Origin: Ciceribacter thiooxidans
Lineage (GTDB): Bacteria > Pseudomonadota > Alphaproteobacteria > Rhizobiales > Rhizobiaceae
Assembly: GCF_014126615.1 (NCBI RefSeq)
Contig: NZ_CP059896.1
Span: forward strand, 124,001-188,000
Direction: 5' to 3'
DNA length: 64,000 nucleotides
Made by a program: the position numbers and the translations under genes. A model generated the notes under the pieces. It saw only the letters and a list, made by a program, of their open reading frames with translations, was not told where the DNA came from and searched no databases. Shown piece after piece: positions 52,023-61,391 of this stretch. Every line of letters begins with the position of its first letter. Positions within the stretch are counted from its first letter, which is position 1.

Positions 52023-52829
52023 TCAGCGGCGCTCGCCGGTCTCCGTCGCTTGCTTCTCGAGTTCCTTGAGACGGTGCTTCGCCGTCGGTGGCAGCGGAAC
52101 ATGCGGGTTCTCTCTCGCGGTCTCGACCAGCAACTCGTCGCTTGCCGCTTCGAGGACATGCATGAGTCTCTCGAAGAATGCGTCCGGATCGAGACCGGGT
52201 TCGATCGGAGGCAGGATACGCACTTTGAAGTGGCCGGGGAAACGAAGGAATTTGCGCCGCGGCCAGAAGAGACCCGGATGCATCGCCACCGGTACGACCG
52301 GCACCTGAAGATCGCGGTAAAGCCGGGCGATACCGTATTTGTATTCCGGATGCGCGCCGGGCGCGCGGCGCGTTCCCTCCGGATAGATGATGAGCTGGCG
52401 GCCGTTGCGCATTTCGTCAGCGGTCCGTGCCATAACGGCCGCCATGACCTTGCCGCGTGCGCCGCGGTTCACCGGGATCATCCGCTGCTTCTTCGCATAC
52501 CAGCCGAAGAGGGGAATCCAGAGAAGCTCTCGCTTCAGGATGTAGACCGGATCGTCGAGCCAGGGCAGCAAGGCGAAGGTGTCCCAGAACGACTGATGTT
52601 TCGGTGCCAGGATGTATCCGCCCTTCGGGATGTTCTCGAGCCCTTCGATGGTGAATGTCGTGCCGACGATCGTCTTCATCAGCCAATGGCAGGACAGCGC
52701 CCAGTTCTTCGGAATGGAGAATGCCTTCTTGCGCGGCATCACGAAGTAGACCGGCGAAAGCACGATCATCCGCACGATGAGATTCAGATAGAAGGCAGTA
52801 TTGAAGAGAATGGAACGCAAGGCGATCAT
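52023..52829 (-). CDS. plsC: 1-acyl-sn-glycerol-3-phosphate acyltransferase
   Basis: 268-aa membrane acyltransferase making phosphatidic acid. The catalytic HX4D is in APKHQSFWDTF (about residues 76-86), substrate-binding motifs include PVNRGARGKV and IIYPEGTRRAPG, and an N-terminal hydrophobic segment anchors it (LNLIVRMIVLSPVYFV). The Arg/Lys-rich tail is normal for rhizobial PlsC. It follows the YdcF-like gene on the same strand. Confidence 0.93.
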   Translation of the reverse strand: MIALRSILFNTAFYLNLIVRMIVLSPVYFVMPRKKAFSIPKNWALSCHWLMKTIVGTTFTIEGLENIPKGGYILAPKHQSFWDTFALLPWLDDPVYILKRELLWIPLFGWYAKKQRMIPVNRGARGKVMAAVMARTADEMRNGRQLIIYPEGTRRAPGAHPEYKYGIARLYRDLQVPVVPVAMHPGLFWPRRKFLRFPGHFKVRILPPIEPGLDPDAFFERLMHVLEAASDELLVETARENPHVPLPPTAKHRLKELEKQATETGERR

Positions 52830-52903
52830 GAAAGGCTTCCCGCGGCGTGGTTGCGACGTGCCTATACGAAATCAGCTCCGAGAGAAAGCGTCCGGTGCCG
52901 TTA

Positions 52904-53629
52904 TCATTGGACTGATCTGGCGAGCGTCGCGCTCGAGCGCAGGCCGTCTCCCATGCTCCAGCCCACCAGACCGCGTGCGAAGGCAACCAAGGTCTTCCCG
53001 TATTCTGCAAGCAGTGTGCGTAGAACGCTGGGGTTCGCAAACCAGTTCGTGGTCTTGAGATCGGAATTCACGACCGGATAGGCGATGAATTCCGTCGCGC
53101 GGTCGACACGTTGGAGCTCCATGAGGCTGCGTGGCATATGGTAGTTGTTGGTTACGACGAGAACCCGGGAGTAGCCGCGGTCATGGATCCAGTGAGATAT
53201 TTCGTTGGCGTTGCCGATCGTGTCGAGCGCCTGGTAGCCAATGTCGACGCAGCAGTCGAAGAGATCGTTGGGACTTTGTGTCATCCGCCGGATCTGGGAT
53301 GGCGTCGTCGCCGGATGAACCCCGGAGATGAGCAGGCGTTTGCCCGAGCCGCGGCGGAGGAGGTCGACCGCCTGATCGATCCGTTGATATCCGCCGGTCA
53401 GGACGACGATCGCATCCGCGCGGGGATCCGCGGGCGGTTTCAGTGTCGTCACATGATCGGCAAAGCGCAGGAAGCCAGCGACGACGAGGGCGCAGGCGAA
53501 TATGGCGACGATGCCGCCATAGCGCAGAATGCGACGCAACGGTCCACGCCGCGCGAAGAGGCCGTGCGCGGGACGCTGCCGCGGCATCTTCGGACTTGCT
53601 GTGATCCGTGACATCCGACCCATCGTCAT
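52904..53629 (-). CDS. YdcF/ElyC-family (DUF218) membrane protein
   Basis: About 241-aa protein with one N-terminal helix (ILRYGGIVAIFACALVVAGFL) and a periplasmic DUF218 domain: ADAIVVLTGGYQRIDQAVDLLRRG, RLLISGVHP and LVVTNNYHMPRSLMEL. DUF218 proteins (SanA, ElyC, YdcF) act in envelope polysaccharide or vancomycin-barrier functions. The start is uncertain: Met at 53656, 53629, 53623 or 53614, none with a strong ribosome site. It lies 66 bp downstream of ftsX and may be the third gene of that operon. Confidence 0.82.
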   Translation of the reverse strand: MTMGRMSRITASPKMPRQRPAHGLFARRGPLRRILRYGGIVAIFACALVVAGFLRFADHVTTLKPPADPRADAIVVLTGGYQRIDQAVDLLRRGSGKRLLISGVHPATTPSQIRRMTQSPNDLFDCCVDIGYQALDTIGNANEISHWIHDRGYSRVLVVTNNYHMPRSLMELQRVDRATEFIAYPVVNSDLKTTNWFANPSVLRTLLAEYGKTLVAFARGLVGWSMGDGLRSSATLARSVQ

Positions 53630-53695
53630 ATGTTGTGCATACCGCCCTTTTGCCATGGCGAACAGGCGGCTTTGTGGCAAGTCAACAGACTTTCC

Positions 53696-54703
53696 TCAGT
53701 CGCTGATCAGTCCGTCCGTGCGCGCCGGATCCGAGCGGATCAGATCGATTTCATAAATGGTCCTGATAACGGTGAAGCGAGCGGTCAGGGTCGTCAGCAA
53801 CGCAATGACGATCATCGTGGCGAAGATGCCCAGGTACCCCATGACGCCGATGCTGAAGGTGCCGAAGAGCGCCGCCGTCTGGTCGCTTTCGGGCGTGGCG
53901 AGCGAGCGGCTCTGCCAGTAGCTTGCCAGCGCAAAGAGCATTGCTGCCGCGAGACCTCCCGCGGCAGCTCCCTTGAGGCTGATCTTCAGGAAATGCTTTT
54001 GAAATTCCTGCGCCACGAAGGAGCCTTCTGCGCCCACGAAATGCAGGACCTCGATGATGTGACGATTACCAGAGAGCGCTCCGCGAGTCGCGAAGACAAC
54101 GGTCAGCACCATGGCGACGAAGACGAGCAGCAGAATGCCCGAACCGACGAGGACGGTGGTCCGCGCCATCGAGACGAGGCGATCCACCCAGGTGCGGTGA
54201 TCGTCCAGAAAGGCCTGCGGTACTTCCTCCTTGAGCAGCGCGCGCATGGCAGCGAAGTCCGGCGGATGTGTCTCGTCGATGGTGATGATGACGAGCCGCG
54301 GTACCGGAAGATCATTGATGTCCAGTCCGCTGCCGAGCCAGGGTTCGAGGAGACGGGCCGTCGCGTCGTCGTCCATGATCGTGCCGTCCCTGGTGCCGAC
54401 GAAGGTCAAGGCAAGGTCGCGGGCGCGGACCAGTGCCTTATTCATGTCTAGACCGTCCTCGGGCTTGATCTGGATCGTGATCTCGCGCGAGATCTGGCTT
54501 TGCCAGCCGGCGGCCGTCGCACGCACCATGCTGACGGCGCCGAGCGTCAGGCAGGCGAGAAAGGCCATGATGGCGATTACCACCATCAGAGCATTGCCCT
54601 GTATGTTGGAGGCCGGCAGGATCGGAGCAGTGGGCCGGACGTGCATCTCCGTCCGGCGCGGCGGCTGCTTGCTGCGGGGAAGCGGGCTTTGCGGATCAGT
54701 CAT
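53696..54703 (-). CDS. ftsX: Cell division ABC transporter permease FtsX
   Basis: 335-aa permease of the FtsEX complex, which couples divisome assembly to periplasmic murein hydrolases. An N-terminal cytoplasmic tail (about 40 aa) precedes the first helix (ALMVVIAIMAFLACLTLGAVS), a periplasmic loop with LVIITIDETHPPDFAAM, and three more helices with the FtsX core HIIEVLHFVGAEGSFVAQEF. ATG 54703 overlaps the ftsE stop by 8 bp. Length and layout are normal. Confidence 0.93.
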   Translation of the reverse strand: MTDPQSPLPRSKQPPRRTEMHVRPTAPILPASNIQGNALMVVIAIMAFLACLTLGAVSMVRATAAGWQSQISREITIQIKPEDGLDMNKALVRARDLALTFVGTRDGTIMDDDATARLLEPWLGSGLDINDLPVPRLVIITIDETHPPDFAAMRALLKEEVPQAFLDDHRTWVDRLVSMARTTVLVGSGILLLVFVAMVLTVVFATRGALSGNRHIIEVLHFVGAEGSFVAQEFQKHFLKISLKGAAAGGLAAAMLFALASYWQSRSLATPESDQTAALFGTFSIGVMGYLGIFATMIVIALLTTLTARFTVIRTIYEIDLIRSDPARTDGLISD

Positions 54704-55355
54704 AGATTTCCAGCCGTCCATCGGTGAGGATCATGCGGCGTGCGTCGATCTGGTCCATCAATGCAAAATCATGCGTCGCGATGACGACCGCTGTGCCGAG
54801 GCGATTGAGCTCGAGAAAGAGGCTCAGCAGACGCCGCGCCATCGGTGGATCGACATTCCCCGTGGGTTCGTCGGCAAGCAGGATTTCGGGGCGGTCGATC
54901 AGTGCTCGGGCGATCGCTACGCGCTGCTTTTCACCGCCGGAGAGGACCGGGGGCAACACGTTGATGCGCTCACCGAGGCCCACCCATTTCAGGAGCTCGA
55001 TGACATCGTTGCGATATGCGGCTTCGTCCTTGCCCCGGACTCTCAAGGGCAGAGCGACGTTCTCGTAGGTCGTGAGGTGGTCGAGAAGCTGGAAATCCTG
55101 AAAGACGATTCCGACGCGCCGCCTCAGCATCGGCAGCTCGCTGCGCGGAATCTGCGTCACATCGCGACCGAAGCTGCGGATCAACCCGCGCGTCGGCTGT
55201 AGCGACATGAAAAGCAGGCGCAATAGGGTCGTCTTGCCGGCGCCCGAGGGACCGGTCAGGAACTGGAAGGAGCGCTTGGGGATGTCGAAGGTGAGATCCC
55301 TCAGGATCTCCGGTCCCATTCCATAGCGCAGGCCGACGTTTTCGAAATGAATCAA
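54696..55355 (-). CDS. ftsE: Cell division ATP-binding protein FtsE
   Basis: 219-aa ABC ATPase partner of FtsX at the division site. Walker A GPSGAGKTTLLR, signature LSGGEKQRVAIARAL, Walker B ILLADEPTGNVDP and switch His in ATHDFAL are all present. ftsX follows with an 8-bp overlap. The divergent region upstream holds two GTTAAC palindromes (55397-55402, 55410-55415) and a CtrA-like TTAACCAT (55469-55476), consistent with cell-cycle control (inference). Confidence 0.96.
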   Translation of the reverse strand: MIHFENVGLRYGMGPEILRDLTFDIPKRSFQFLTGPSGAGKTTLLRLLFMSLQPTRGLIRSFGRDVTQIPRSELPMLRRRVGIVFQDFQLLDHLTTYENVALPLRVRGKDEAAYRNDVIELLKWVGLGERINVLPPVLSGGEKQRVAIARALIDRPEILLADEPTGNVDPPMARRLLSLFLELNRLGTAVVIATHDFALMDQIDARRMILTDGRLEIYD

Positions 55356-55468
55356 CGGACAGGTCCGGTCTGACAGTGCTCGAGTTCTGGCGACTTGTTA
55401 ACGCGCTCGGTTAACAGACGGTAAACTGGCGTCGAAAGACGGCCTTCCAGGCAGATCTTTGCGAAGCA

Positions 55469-55476
55469 TTAACCAT
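55469..55476 (+). promoter_or_regulatory. CtrA-like half-site TTAACCAT, ftsE / 55554 intergenic
   Basis: The octamer TTAACCAT matches the rhizobial CtrA recognition motif. It lies 114 bp before the ftsE start and 78 bp before the divergent gene. Only a half-site is clear. Confidence 0.45.
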
Positions 55477-55553
55477 TCAAATTTACGACTGGAGAGGATT
55501 CGTTTCAATGGCCTGTTTTGCGGCGCCTTGATGGGCCGCGCAGCGAGGGCAAG

Positions 55554-56240
55554 ATGAGCGCATTCCGCAATCACAGACGGACGGCCGAGGCGACCATTGA
55601 CCTGCTGCCGCCGGAGCGTCCCGCCCGAGGAGCACGCACCTCGCTGGGCCGCACGTCCGTGACAGAGATCGCCGACGCACAATTCGTCACCGTCGCGAAG
55701 AACATTCGCACCGCAGGCACCAAAAGCTGGTGCAACGACAATCACGATAACCGGCCTATAAGCCCCGCTTCTCGAAAGCGGTCCTTTTTTCCCGCCTTGG
55801 CTGACAGCGTCCTCGGCGGTGTAGAAGGAGCACTCGGACGGCTGTCCGACCGAAACTTTGCGTTGCTGGTCGCGCTTGTGTTCGGCGCCGTCTTCACAGC
55901 CGCCGGTCTGGTGGCTTCTCCGGAGGGGAGTTCGCCGGTTCGCGCCGCTGCGCTCGACATCACGCATGTCACGCTGACGCCCCAGGATGCAAACGGCATG
56001 CAGGTGCTGCTCGTCAATGCGATCATCGAAAACCATGGTTCGAAACAGCGACCGATGCCGAGGGTCCGGGCGGATCTGCTTTCCGGCGGGCAAGTCGTGG
56101 CCAGTACATTCATCGATACCTCCATCGGATCTATCGGTGCGGGAGAGAGCCGGGGTCTTGCCGCACGCCTCAGGCATCCCGGTGGAAAATTGCCGGAACT
56201 GAAGCTTTCTTTCGCGGACGAGGATGCCCGCAGCATCTGA
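55554..56240 (+). CDS. Hypothetical membrane protein with DUF3426-like C-terminal domain
   Basis: 228-aa protein. A polar, basic N-terminal cytoplasmic region (about 1-98) precedes one helix (FALLVALVFGAVFTAAGLV) and a periplasmic beta domain (ALDITHVTLTPQDANGMQVLLVNAIIENHG) resembling the DUF3426/FxLYD-type domain of zinc-ribbon membrane proteins. Relatives in this position next to ftsE, as I recall, begin with a CxxC zinc ribbon; here no such Cys pairs are found. ATG 55554 has GAGGG upstream. Confidence 0.7.
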   Translation: MSAFRNHRRTAEATIDLLPPERPARGARTSLGRTSVTEIADAQFVTVAKNIRTAGTKSWCNDNHDNRPISPASRKRSFFPALADSVLGGVEGALGRLSDRNFALLVALVFGAVFTAAGLVASPEGSSPVRAAALDITHVTLTPQDANGMQVLLVNAIIENHGSKQRPMPRVRADLLSGGQVVASTFIDTSIGSIGAGESRGLAARLRHPGGKLPELKLSFADEDARSI

Positions 56241-56314
56241 TTGTGTTATCGCGGGTCCGCAAGCATGTCGGCACGACCATGTCGCCGACGGTCTTCCATC
56301 TCATGGAGTGAAGT

Positions 56315-56869
56315 ATGCCCGTCGTCCGCGGAAAGAACATCGAGCCCCTGTACACGGCCGAGCAGATTGCCGAGCGAAACCGTGAGCTCGCGGCGGAAAT
56401 TGCCAACGGCCCCTGCGAGGACCTTCTGGTCATCTCCATTCTCAAGGGCTCCTTCATCTTCGCTGCCGATCTCATTCGGGCACTGCATGATGCCGGACTT
56501 GCACCTGAGGTCGAGTTCATCACGCTGTCCAGCTATGGCACAGGTACCGTGTCCCAAGGGGTGCGGATCATCAAGGACATCGACAGCGACGTTCATGGTC
56601 GCAACGTCCTGCTGATCGACGACATTCTGGAATCGGGGCGCACGCTGCTGTTTGCCAAGACGCTGATGTACGAGCGCGGTGCTCGCAACGTCTCTATCGC
56701 GGTTCTCCTGGACAAGAAGGTGAAGCGCAAGGAGGTGTTCGAGGCTGACTACGTCGGGTTCGAGTGCCCGGATTACTTCGTCGTCGGCTACGGTATGGAC
56801 GTGGCCTATGCGTTCCGCGAACTGCCCTTCGTCGGTGTCGTGACCGGTGATGCGGAAGGCGACGCCTAG
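56315..56869 (+). CDS. hpt: Hypoxanthine phosphoribosyltransferase
   Basis: 184-aa purine-salvage enzyme forming IMP (and GMP) from the base and PRPP. The PRPP-binding motif LLIDDILESGRT is diagnostic; SILKGSFIFAADLIRAL and YVGFECPDYFVVGYGMD complete the fold. ATG 56315 follows GGAG. It lies between the DUF3426-like gene and cpdR, 117 bp before cpdR. Confidence 0.94.
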   Translation: MPVVRGKNIEPLYTAEQIAERNRELAAEIANGPCEDLLVISILKGSFIFAADLIRALHDAGLAPEVEFITLSSYGTGTVSQGVRIIKDIDSDVHGRNVLLIDDILESGRTLLFAKTLMYERGARNVSIAVLLDKKVKRKEVFEADYVGFECPDYFVVGYGMDVAYAFRELPFVGVVTGDAEGDA

Positions 56870-56890
56870 CACGCCTCTACAAAGTTCCTG

Positions 56891-56898
56891 TTAACCAT
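56891..56898 (+). promoter_or_regulatory. CtrA-like half-site TTAACCAT upstream of cpdR
   Basis: TTAACCAT lies 89 bp before the cpdR start. CtrA control of cpdR would close a known regulatory loop (CpdR promotes CtrA proteolysis), but a single octamer is weak evidence. Confidence 0.45.
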
Positions 56899-56986
56899 CT
56901 CGCCGTCACCGGTCGTTTTCGTTTACCGATCGCAAAGGAAACTCTGGTGACTTGCAGCGATATGAATGGATGACGGGAGCATGCCC

Positions 56987-57346
56987 ATGGCAAGGATTCT
57001 GATAACGGAAGACGAGGATTCGCTGCGCTCGTTCGTCGCCCGTGCACTGCGACTCGACGGGCATGACACCGCAGAGGCCGCCGACGGTGCCGAAGGTTTG
57101 GAAAGACTCGGTGACGGCGCTTTCGATCTCCTGCTATCCGATATCCGCATGCCGGTGATGGACGGCATCGAACTCGCGCATCGTGCCTCGTCGGCATTTC
57201 CGGACCTGAAGATATTGCTGATGACCGGCTATGCCGAGCAGCGCGAGCGCGCTGACGATCTGATGACGAAGGTGGTCGATGTGGTCGATAAACCGTTCTC
57301 GCTTCTCGACATTCGTAAGGCGGTCGCCCAGGCACTTGCGGTCTAA
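56987..57346 (+). CDS. cpdR: CpdR-type single-domain response regulator
   Basis: 119-aa stand-alone receiver. In alphaproteobacteria CpdR, when unphosphorylated, primes ClpXP to degrade CtrA and other substrates, linking phosphorelay to the cell cycle. The acidic pocket is TEDED, the phospho-Asp is in LLLSDIRMPVMDG (about residue 52), the Thr in LMTGYAEQRERA and the Lys in DVVDKPFS. ATG 56987 is chosen because GGGAG is 7 nt upstream; the Met at 56981 is too close. The MTGYAEQRERA segment is characteristic of CpdR. A CtrA-like half-site lies upstream. Confidence 0.88.
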   Translation: MARILITEDEDSLRSFVARALRLDGHDTAEAADGAEGLERLGDGAFDLLLSDIRMPVMDGIELAHRASSAFPDLKILLMTGYAEQRERADDLMTKVVDVVDKPFSLLDIRKAVAQALAV

Positions 57347-57364
57347 GAACGTGACGTCGACGTC

Positions 57365-59977
57365 CTATTGTACGTCGAGCAATCGTTCCAGATAGCGTCG
57401 CTCCAGCTCGGGACTGAGATTGTCTCCGAGCTTCTGGCGTATGGCCTCCAGGATCTCCCGTGCTCGCTGGACATCGATCTCGTCCGGGACTTTGACGTCG
57501 TCGCCGAATTCCGGACCGTCGGTCGGACGCGGACGCCCGAGCGGGTCGCGCCCGGCCTGGTTGCCCTGCTGCGTTCCCTGGCCCTGACCCTGGTTGCGCA
57601 TCGCCTGCATCATCTGTCCCATCATGTCGCGCGCACCCTGGCGCAGCGCTTCGAGCGCCTTGCCCTGTCCTTCCACCGCCCGTTCGCCCTGGCCCTGGCC
57701 CAGAGCTTCCCCAGCGCCGCGCATTTCACGTTCTGCTTGGCCAAAACCTTCACCCGGCTTCACGCCCAAGTCGCTCAGGCCTTTCTGCAGGTCTCCGAGC
57801 TTGCGCCCGAGCGCATCCTGTTGTGCCCGCAGGTTCTTCAGGGCCTCGCGTAGCTGCTCAGCAGTCATGTTGTCGGTCGGTGAGGGCTGGCCGCCCGGCT
57901 GCTGCCTGGGGTCTTCGGTGAGCTCGCCGTCCTCACCGTCGCCGGGGTCGCCACGCTGCATGCGATCCTTCAGCGCCTGATCGAGCTTGAAGGTCTGCTC
58001 CATGAGTTTCTGCTGCTCCTGCATTAGTTCGCCGAGCTTGTCGATCTGCTGCTGCACCTCGCTGTTCTGCTGCTGGTTGCCCTGTTGCGGCCGTGCGGTC
58101 TGAAGATTGTTCATCATCCGCTGCAATTGAGACAACATGTCCTGCGCAGCATCACGGTTGCCTGAGCGGGCAAGATTCTCGATCTGGTTCAGCATGTTCT
58201 CCAGGTCGCGCTGGCGCAGGACGTTTTGCGCCGATTGCTGCTGGTTCTCCGAGCCGGTATTGGGCTGCCGCTCGGCCATCGCTTTCATGAAGTCCTGCAT
58301 CGCGGCGCGAAGCTCGTCCATGAGTTTCTTGATCTCTTCATCAGGGGCGTTGCGTTCGAGCGCGTCCTGCAGTGCCTGCTGCGCCTCCCGCAGCTTTCGT
58401 TCGGCCAGCGAGAGATCGCCGTCGTCAATTCCAAGAGCGATCTCCCAGAGATAGTCGGCGGTGCCCTTCAGATCCTCCGATGTGCGTGCGAGCTTCATCC
58501 GCGCCTGAGCCGACTGGATCAGCAGAAAATGCGTGAGATTCGGAATCGTCTCATCCGCCCTGACAGACAAGGCTTCGTTGAGCGCAATTGCCTTCGGAAG
58601 ATCGCGGGTATCCAGCGCGAAGACCTGCCGTTCCTCGGCGACGGCTGCAGCAAGCGGCTTGGCGAAGTCCCGCGAGGGCAACGTCATCTCGAAGGGAGCG
58701 CTACGTCCCGTCTGACCGGCACCGTCCCGGGCGACCAGCGTGATCTTTACCTTCCGTCCGGCCAACGGGTGCTCCGTCAGGTTCCTGCTCGATGTGCCCT
58801 TCGGGTCGCGCGGGTTCCGGCGTGGCAGATTGAGTTTGTATTCGGGTAGCGGGTAGAGCGGCGTCGCGTCGGGTTTGGCCACGGTCGGCTCGATCTCGGC
58901 GTGCGCGTCGACGAGGCCGTAGTCGTCATGCCCCTTGAAGGCGATCTCGAGAGCGCCATTGACGCTGCGTCGCGGCGTTCCGTCGAAGGCAATCTGCGGC
59001 GGTTGGTCAGGTGTAACCTCGACGGTCCACCGGCTAGGCCCTACGGCCAGCATGCCGCTTTCGGTCAGTTCCGCCTCGTAGGTCTGTCCGACCGCTTGGA
59101 CAGCTTCGGATGCCGGTTCCCCGGCAGGGTTACCAGCCTTTCCTGCGCCGAGCGGCACGGCCTCGACCGCCTTCACGGGCTGAAAGCTGACCTGTTCTTC
59201 GCCGCTGCCTCCGCTCACCCGGATCGTCATTCTGGAGTGGCGGGGGACGCTGACCGCAGGAGGTGCTCCGCGGTCCTCGCCGGAGTCGCGGCGGGTCAGG
59301 AAAACCGGTGCCCTGCCAGTATAGGCAGGCGGCGTGATCCAGGCATCGATGCGGAGGTCCGGGGCCGCCGCACCGGCGGTCGACCAGCGGAAAGCGTCGG
59401 CAATCGTGCCGGCTCCGTTGGAACCGGAGTAAGCGAAAGCCGTCACCAGGAGCAAGACAGGGATGGTCCGCAGCGCAAACCGGTCGTGACGCGCGATGTC
59501 GGGGCGTGGGGTGCCGGCGTCGAGAGAAGCGATCGTCTCGGCCATGCGCCTTTGGTGTTCGCTCCAGAGCGCCCGCGCAAACAGTGTTTCGAAGGCTGGA
59601 ATGTCATCCTGCGCGGCGACAGGCTGATGCGGGAGATGATTTCGCTCCTCAAGCAGTCGGTCTGCCTCATCGGCCCGTGGCCACCGCAGTTTCGCAAAAT
59701 GCAACAGGGATGCCAGGAAACCGAATGTGAGAACGAAGACCGTGGCGAGACGCAGCCAATCGGGAAAGATGCGGTAGAGGCCGAGCCAGCCGAAAGAGAC
59801 GAACAGTGCCGCGAAGCCGAGCACCGGGAGGAAAAGCGGTATGACGCGTTCGATGAAGAGGACGAGGCGCGCGACTGCGCGCTTCGCGCGCACGCGGCGC
59901 GCAAGCCTGAGATCGGTTCCAGGAAGTGTCGTGCTCTCTCGTTCAGGCGGAGCAGCGTTCATCCGTACGGTTCTCAC
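57365..59977 (-). CDS. TIGR02302-family (DUF4175) membrane protein
   Basis: 870-aa protein conserved in rhizobia. Two or three N-terminal helices (about 35-90, with another near 170) precede a large periplasmic/low-complexity part. The C-terminal half is unusually rich in Gln, Gly and Met (QQQNSEVQQQIDKLGELMQ and similar) and likely coiled-coil. The start is GTG 59977 or ATG 59962; neither has a strong ribosome site. It follows lysA on the same strand, 133 bp apart. Function unknown; an envelope role is inferred from topology. Confidence 0.85.
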   Translation of the reverse strand: MRTVRMNAAPPERESTTLPGTDLRLARRVRAKRAVARLVLFIERVIPLFLPVLGFAALFVSFGWLGLYRIFPDWLRLATVFVLTFGFLASLLHFAKLRWPRADEADRLLEERNHLPHQPVAAQDDIPAFETLFARALWSEHQRRMAETIASLDAGTPRPDIARHDRFALRTIPVLLLVTAFAYSGSNGAGTIADAFRWSTAGAAAPDLRIDAWITPPAYTGRAPVFLTRRDSGEDRGAPPAVSVPRHSRMTIRVSGGSGEEQVSFQPVKAVEAVPLGAGKAGNPAGEPASEAVQAVGQTYEAELTESGMLAVGPSRWTVEVTPDQPPQIAFDGTPRRSVNGALEIAFKGHDDYGLVDAHAEIEPTVAKPDATPLYPLPEYKLNLPRRNPRDPKGTSSRNLTEHPLAGRKVKITLVARDGAGQTGRSAPFEMTLPSRDFAKPLAAAVAEERQVFALDTRDLPKAIALNEALSVRADETIPNLTHFLLIQSAQARMKLARTSEDLKGTADYLWEIALGIDDGDLSLAERKLREAQQALQDALERNAPDEEIKKLMDELRAAMQDFMKAMAERQPNTGSENQQQSAQNVLRQRDLENMLNQIENLARSGNRDAAQDMLSQLQRMMNNLQTARPQQGNQQQNSEVQQQIDKLGELMQEQQKLMEQTFKLDQALKDRMQRGDPGDGEDGELTEDPRQQPGGQPSPTDNMTAEQLREALKNLRAQQDALGRKLGDLQKGLSDLGVKPGEGFGQAEREMRGAGEALGQGQGERAVEGQGKALEALRQGARDMMGQMMQAMRNQGQGQGTQQGNQAGRDPLGRPRPTDGPEFGDDVKVPDEIDVQRAREILEAIRQKLGDNLSPELERRYLERLLDVQ

Positions 59978-60110
59978 TCGGCGTCGATCGTCCTGCCGAC
60001 AATTCTGCAGCCACGGACTTGGCGAGGTCCAAGGATAGCATTCTTTGTGGCGAAGACGAGGGCAAAGCGCCGCTGCCCGCTATTTTCGCAGGAATGGCGT
60101 TCTCGTGGTG

Positions 60111-61379
60111 TCAGTCGAGCCAAGCAGGAAGCGAATCGAGCCGGATCAGGTCTTCGAAGCTCGGGCGCGGACGTATAACGTGGAATTCATCGCCCCTGAC
60201 GAGCACCTCGGGGATCAGGCGCCGGCTGTTGTAGGTGCCCGCCTGGACGGCGCCATAGGCGCCGGCCGAGCCGACTGCCAGCAGATCGCCGCTGCGGGGC
60301 ATCGCCATTTCGCGATCAAGTGCGAGATAATCCCCGGTTTCGCAGACAGGACCGACCACGTCGGCGCGGATCCTCGGCGCACTGGCCGCGGAGAGCACGA
60401 CGGGGCGTATCTCGTGGTGCGCGTCATAGAGCGTCGGGCGGATGAGATCGTTCATCGCAGCGTCGACGATAACGAAGGTCTTGTCGCCGCCGTCCTTCAC
60501 GTAGACGACCTCGGTCACGAGGATACCCGCGTTGCCGACGATCAGCCGTCCGGGCTCGGTGACTATGCGGCATCCGAGGTCACTCAGTTGCTCCTTAACG
60601 ATCCTCGCGTAAGCGTCCGGCTCCGGCGGCGGATTGTTGTCGTCGTGATAGGGGATGCCGAGACCGCCGCCGATGTCCACGTGGTCGATCGCGTGTCCGT
60701 CGGCACGAAGCGTCGCTACCAGTTCCTTCAGCAAGCGGAAGGCATCCTGGAACGGCTGCAACTCGGTGATCTGGCTGCCGATATGCATGTCGATACCGGT
60801 GACCTTGATGCCGGGAAGCAAGGCGGCATGGGCGTAAACTGCCTGCGCGCGATCGTAGGAGATGCCGAACTTGTTTTCTTTCTTGCCGGTCGAAATCTTG
60901 GCGTGCGTCCGCGCGTCGACATCCGGATTAATCCGGAACGAGACATGCGCCACCTTGCCGGCCTTCTGTGCCCGCTGGTTCAGCACTTCGAGTTCGGGTT
61001 CGGATTCGACGTTGAAGCAGTAGATCCCCGCTTCCAACGCGAGATCCATCTCGTGCACCGTCTTGCCGACGCCGGAGAACATGATGCGTTCGCCCGGAAT
61101 GCCGGCCGCCAGCGCACGCCTCAGCTCGCCTTCCGAGACCACGTCAACGCCGGCGCCGAGGCGCCCGAGTGTCTTGAGTACGGCCTGGTTCGAATTCGCC
61201 TTCATGGCGAAGCAGACCATGGAGTCGGTGCCTTCGAACGCCTTGGAGAAGACCCGGTAATGACGCTCCAAGGTCGCCGTCGAGTAGCAGTAGAAGGGCG
61301 TGCCGACCGCGGCGGCAATTGCCGGAACGGGGACGTTCTCGGCGTATAGAACGCCATCACGATATTCGAAGTGATTCAC
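60111..61379 (-). CDS. lysA: Diaminopimelate decarboxylase
   Basis: 422-aa PLP enzyme making L-lysine from meso-diaminopimelate. The PLP Lys is in VCFAMKANSNQAVL (about residue 58), with GIDMHIGSQI, DIGGGLGIPY and the C-terminal PVCETGDYLA. The small lipoprotein gene precedes it by 12 bp and the TIGR02302 gene follows, an arrangement common in rhizobia. Confidence 0.96.
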   Translation of the reverse strand: MNHFEYRDGVLYAENVPVPAIAAAVGTPFYCYSTATLERHYRVFSKAFEGTDSMVCFAMKANSNQAVLKTLGRLGAGVDVVSEGELRRALAAGIPGERIMFSGVGKTVHEMDLALEAGIYCFNVESEPELEVLNQRAQKAGKVAHVSFRINPDVDARTHAKISTGKKENKFGISYDRAQAVYAHAALLPGIKVTGIDMHIGSQITELQPFQDAFRLLKELVATLRADGHAIDHVDIGGGLGIPYHDDNNPPPEPDAYARIVKEQLSDLGCRIVTEPGRLIVGNAGILVTEVVYVKDGGDKTFVIVDAAMNDLIRPTLYDAHHEIRPVVLSAASAPRIRADVVGPVCETGDYLALDREMAMPRSGDLLAVGSAGAYGAVQAGTYNSRRLIPEVLVRGDEFHVIRPRPSFEDLIRLDSLPAWLD

Positions 61380-61391
61380 GACGGGGACCTG

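Noticed and set aside
55397..55415. GTTAAC-N7-GTTAAC as a full CtrA site
   Set aside because: The TTAA halves are 9 bp apart rather than the 7 bp of the classic full site; kept only as context for the half-site.
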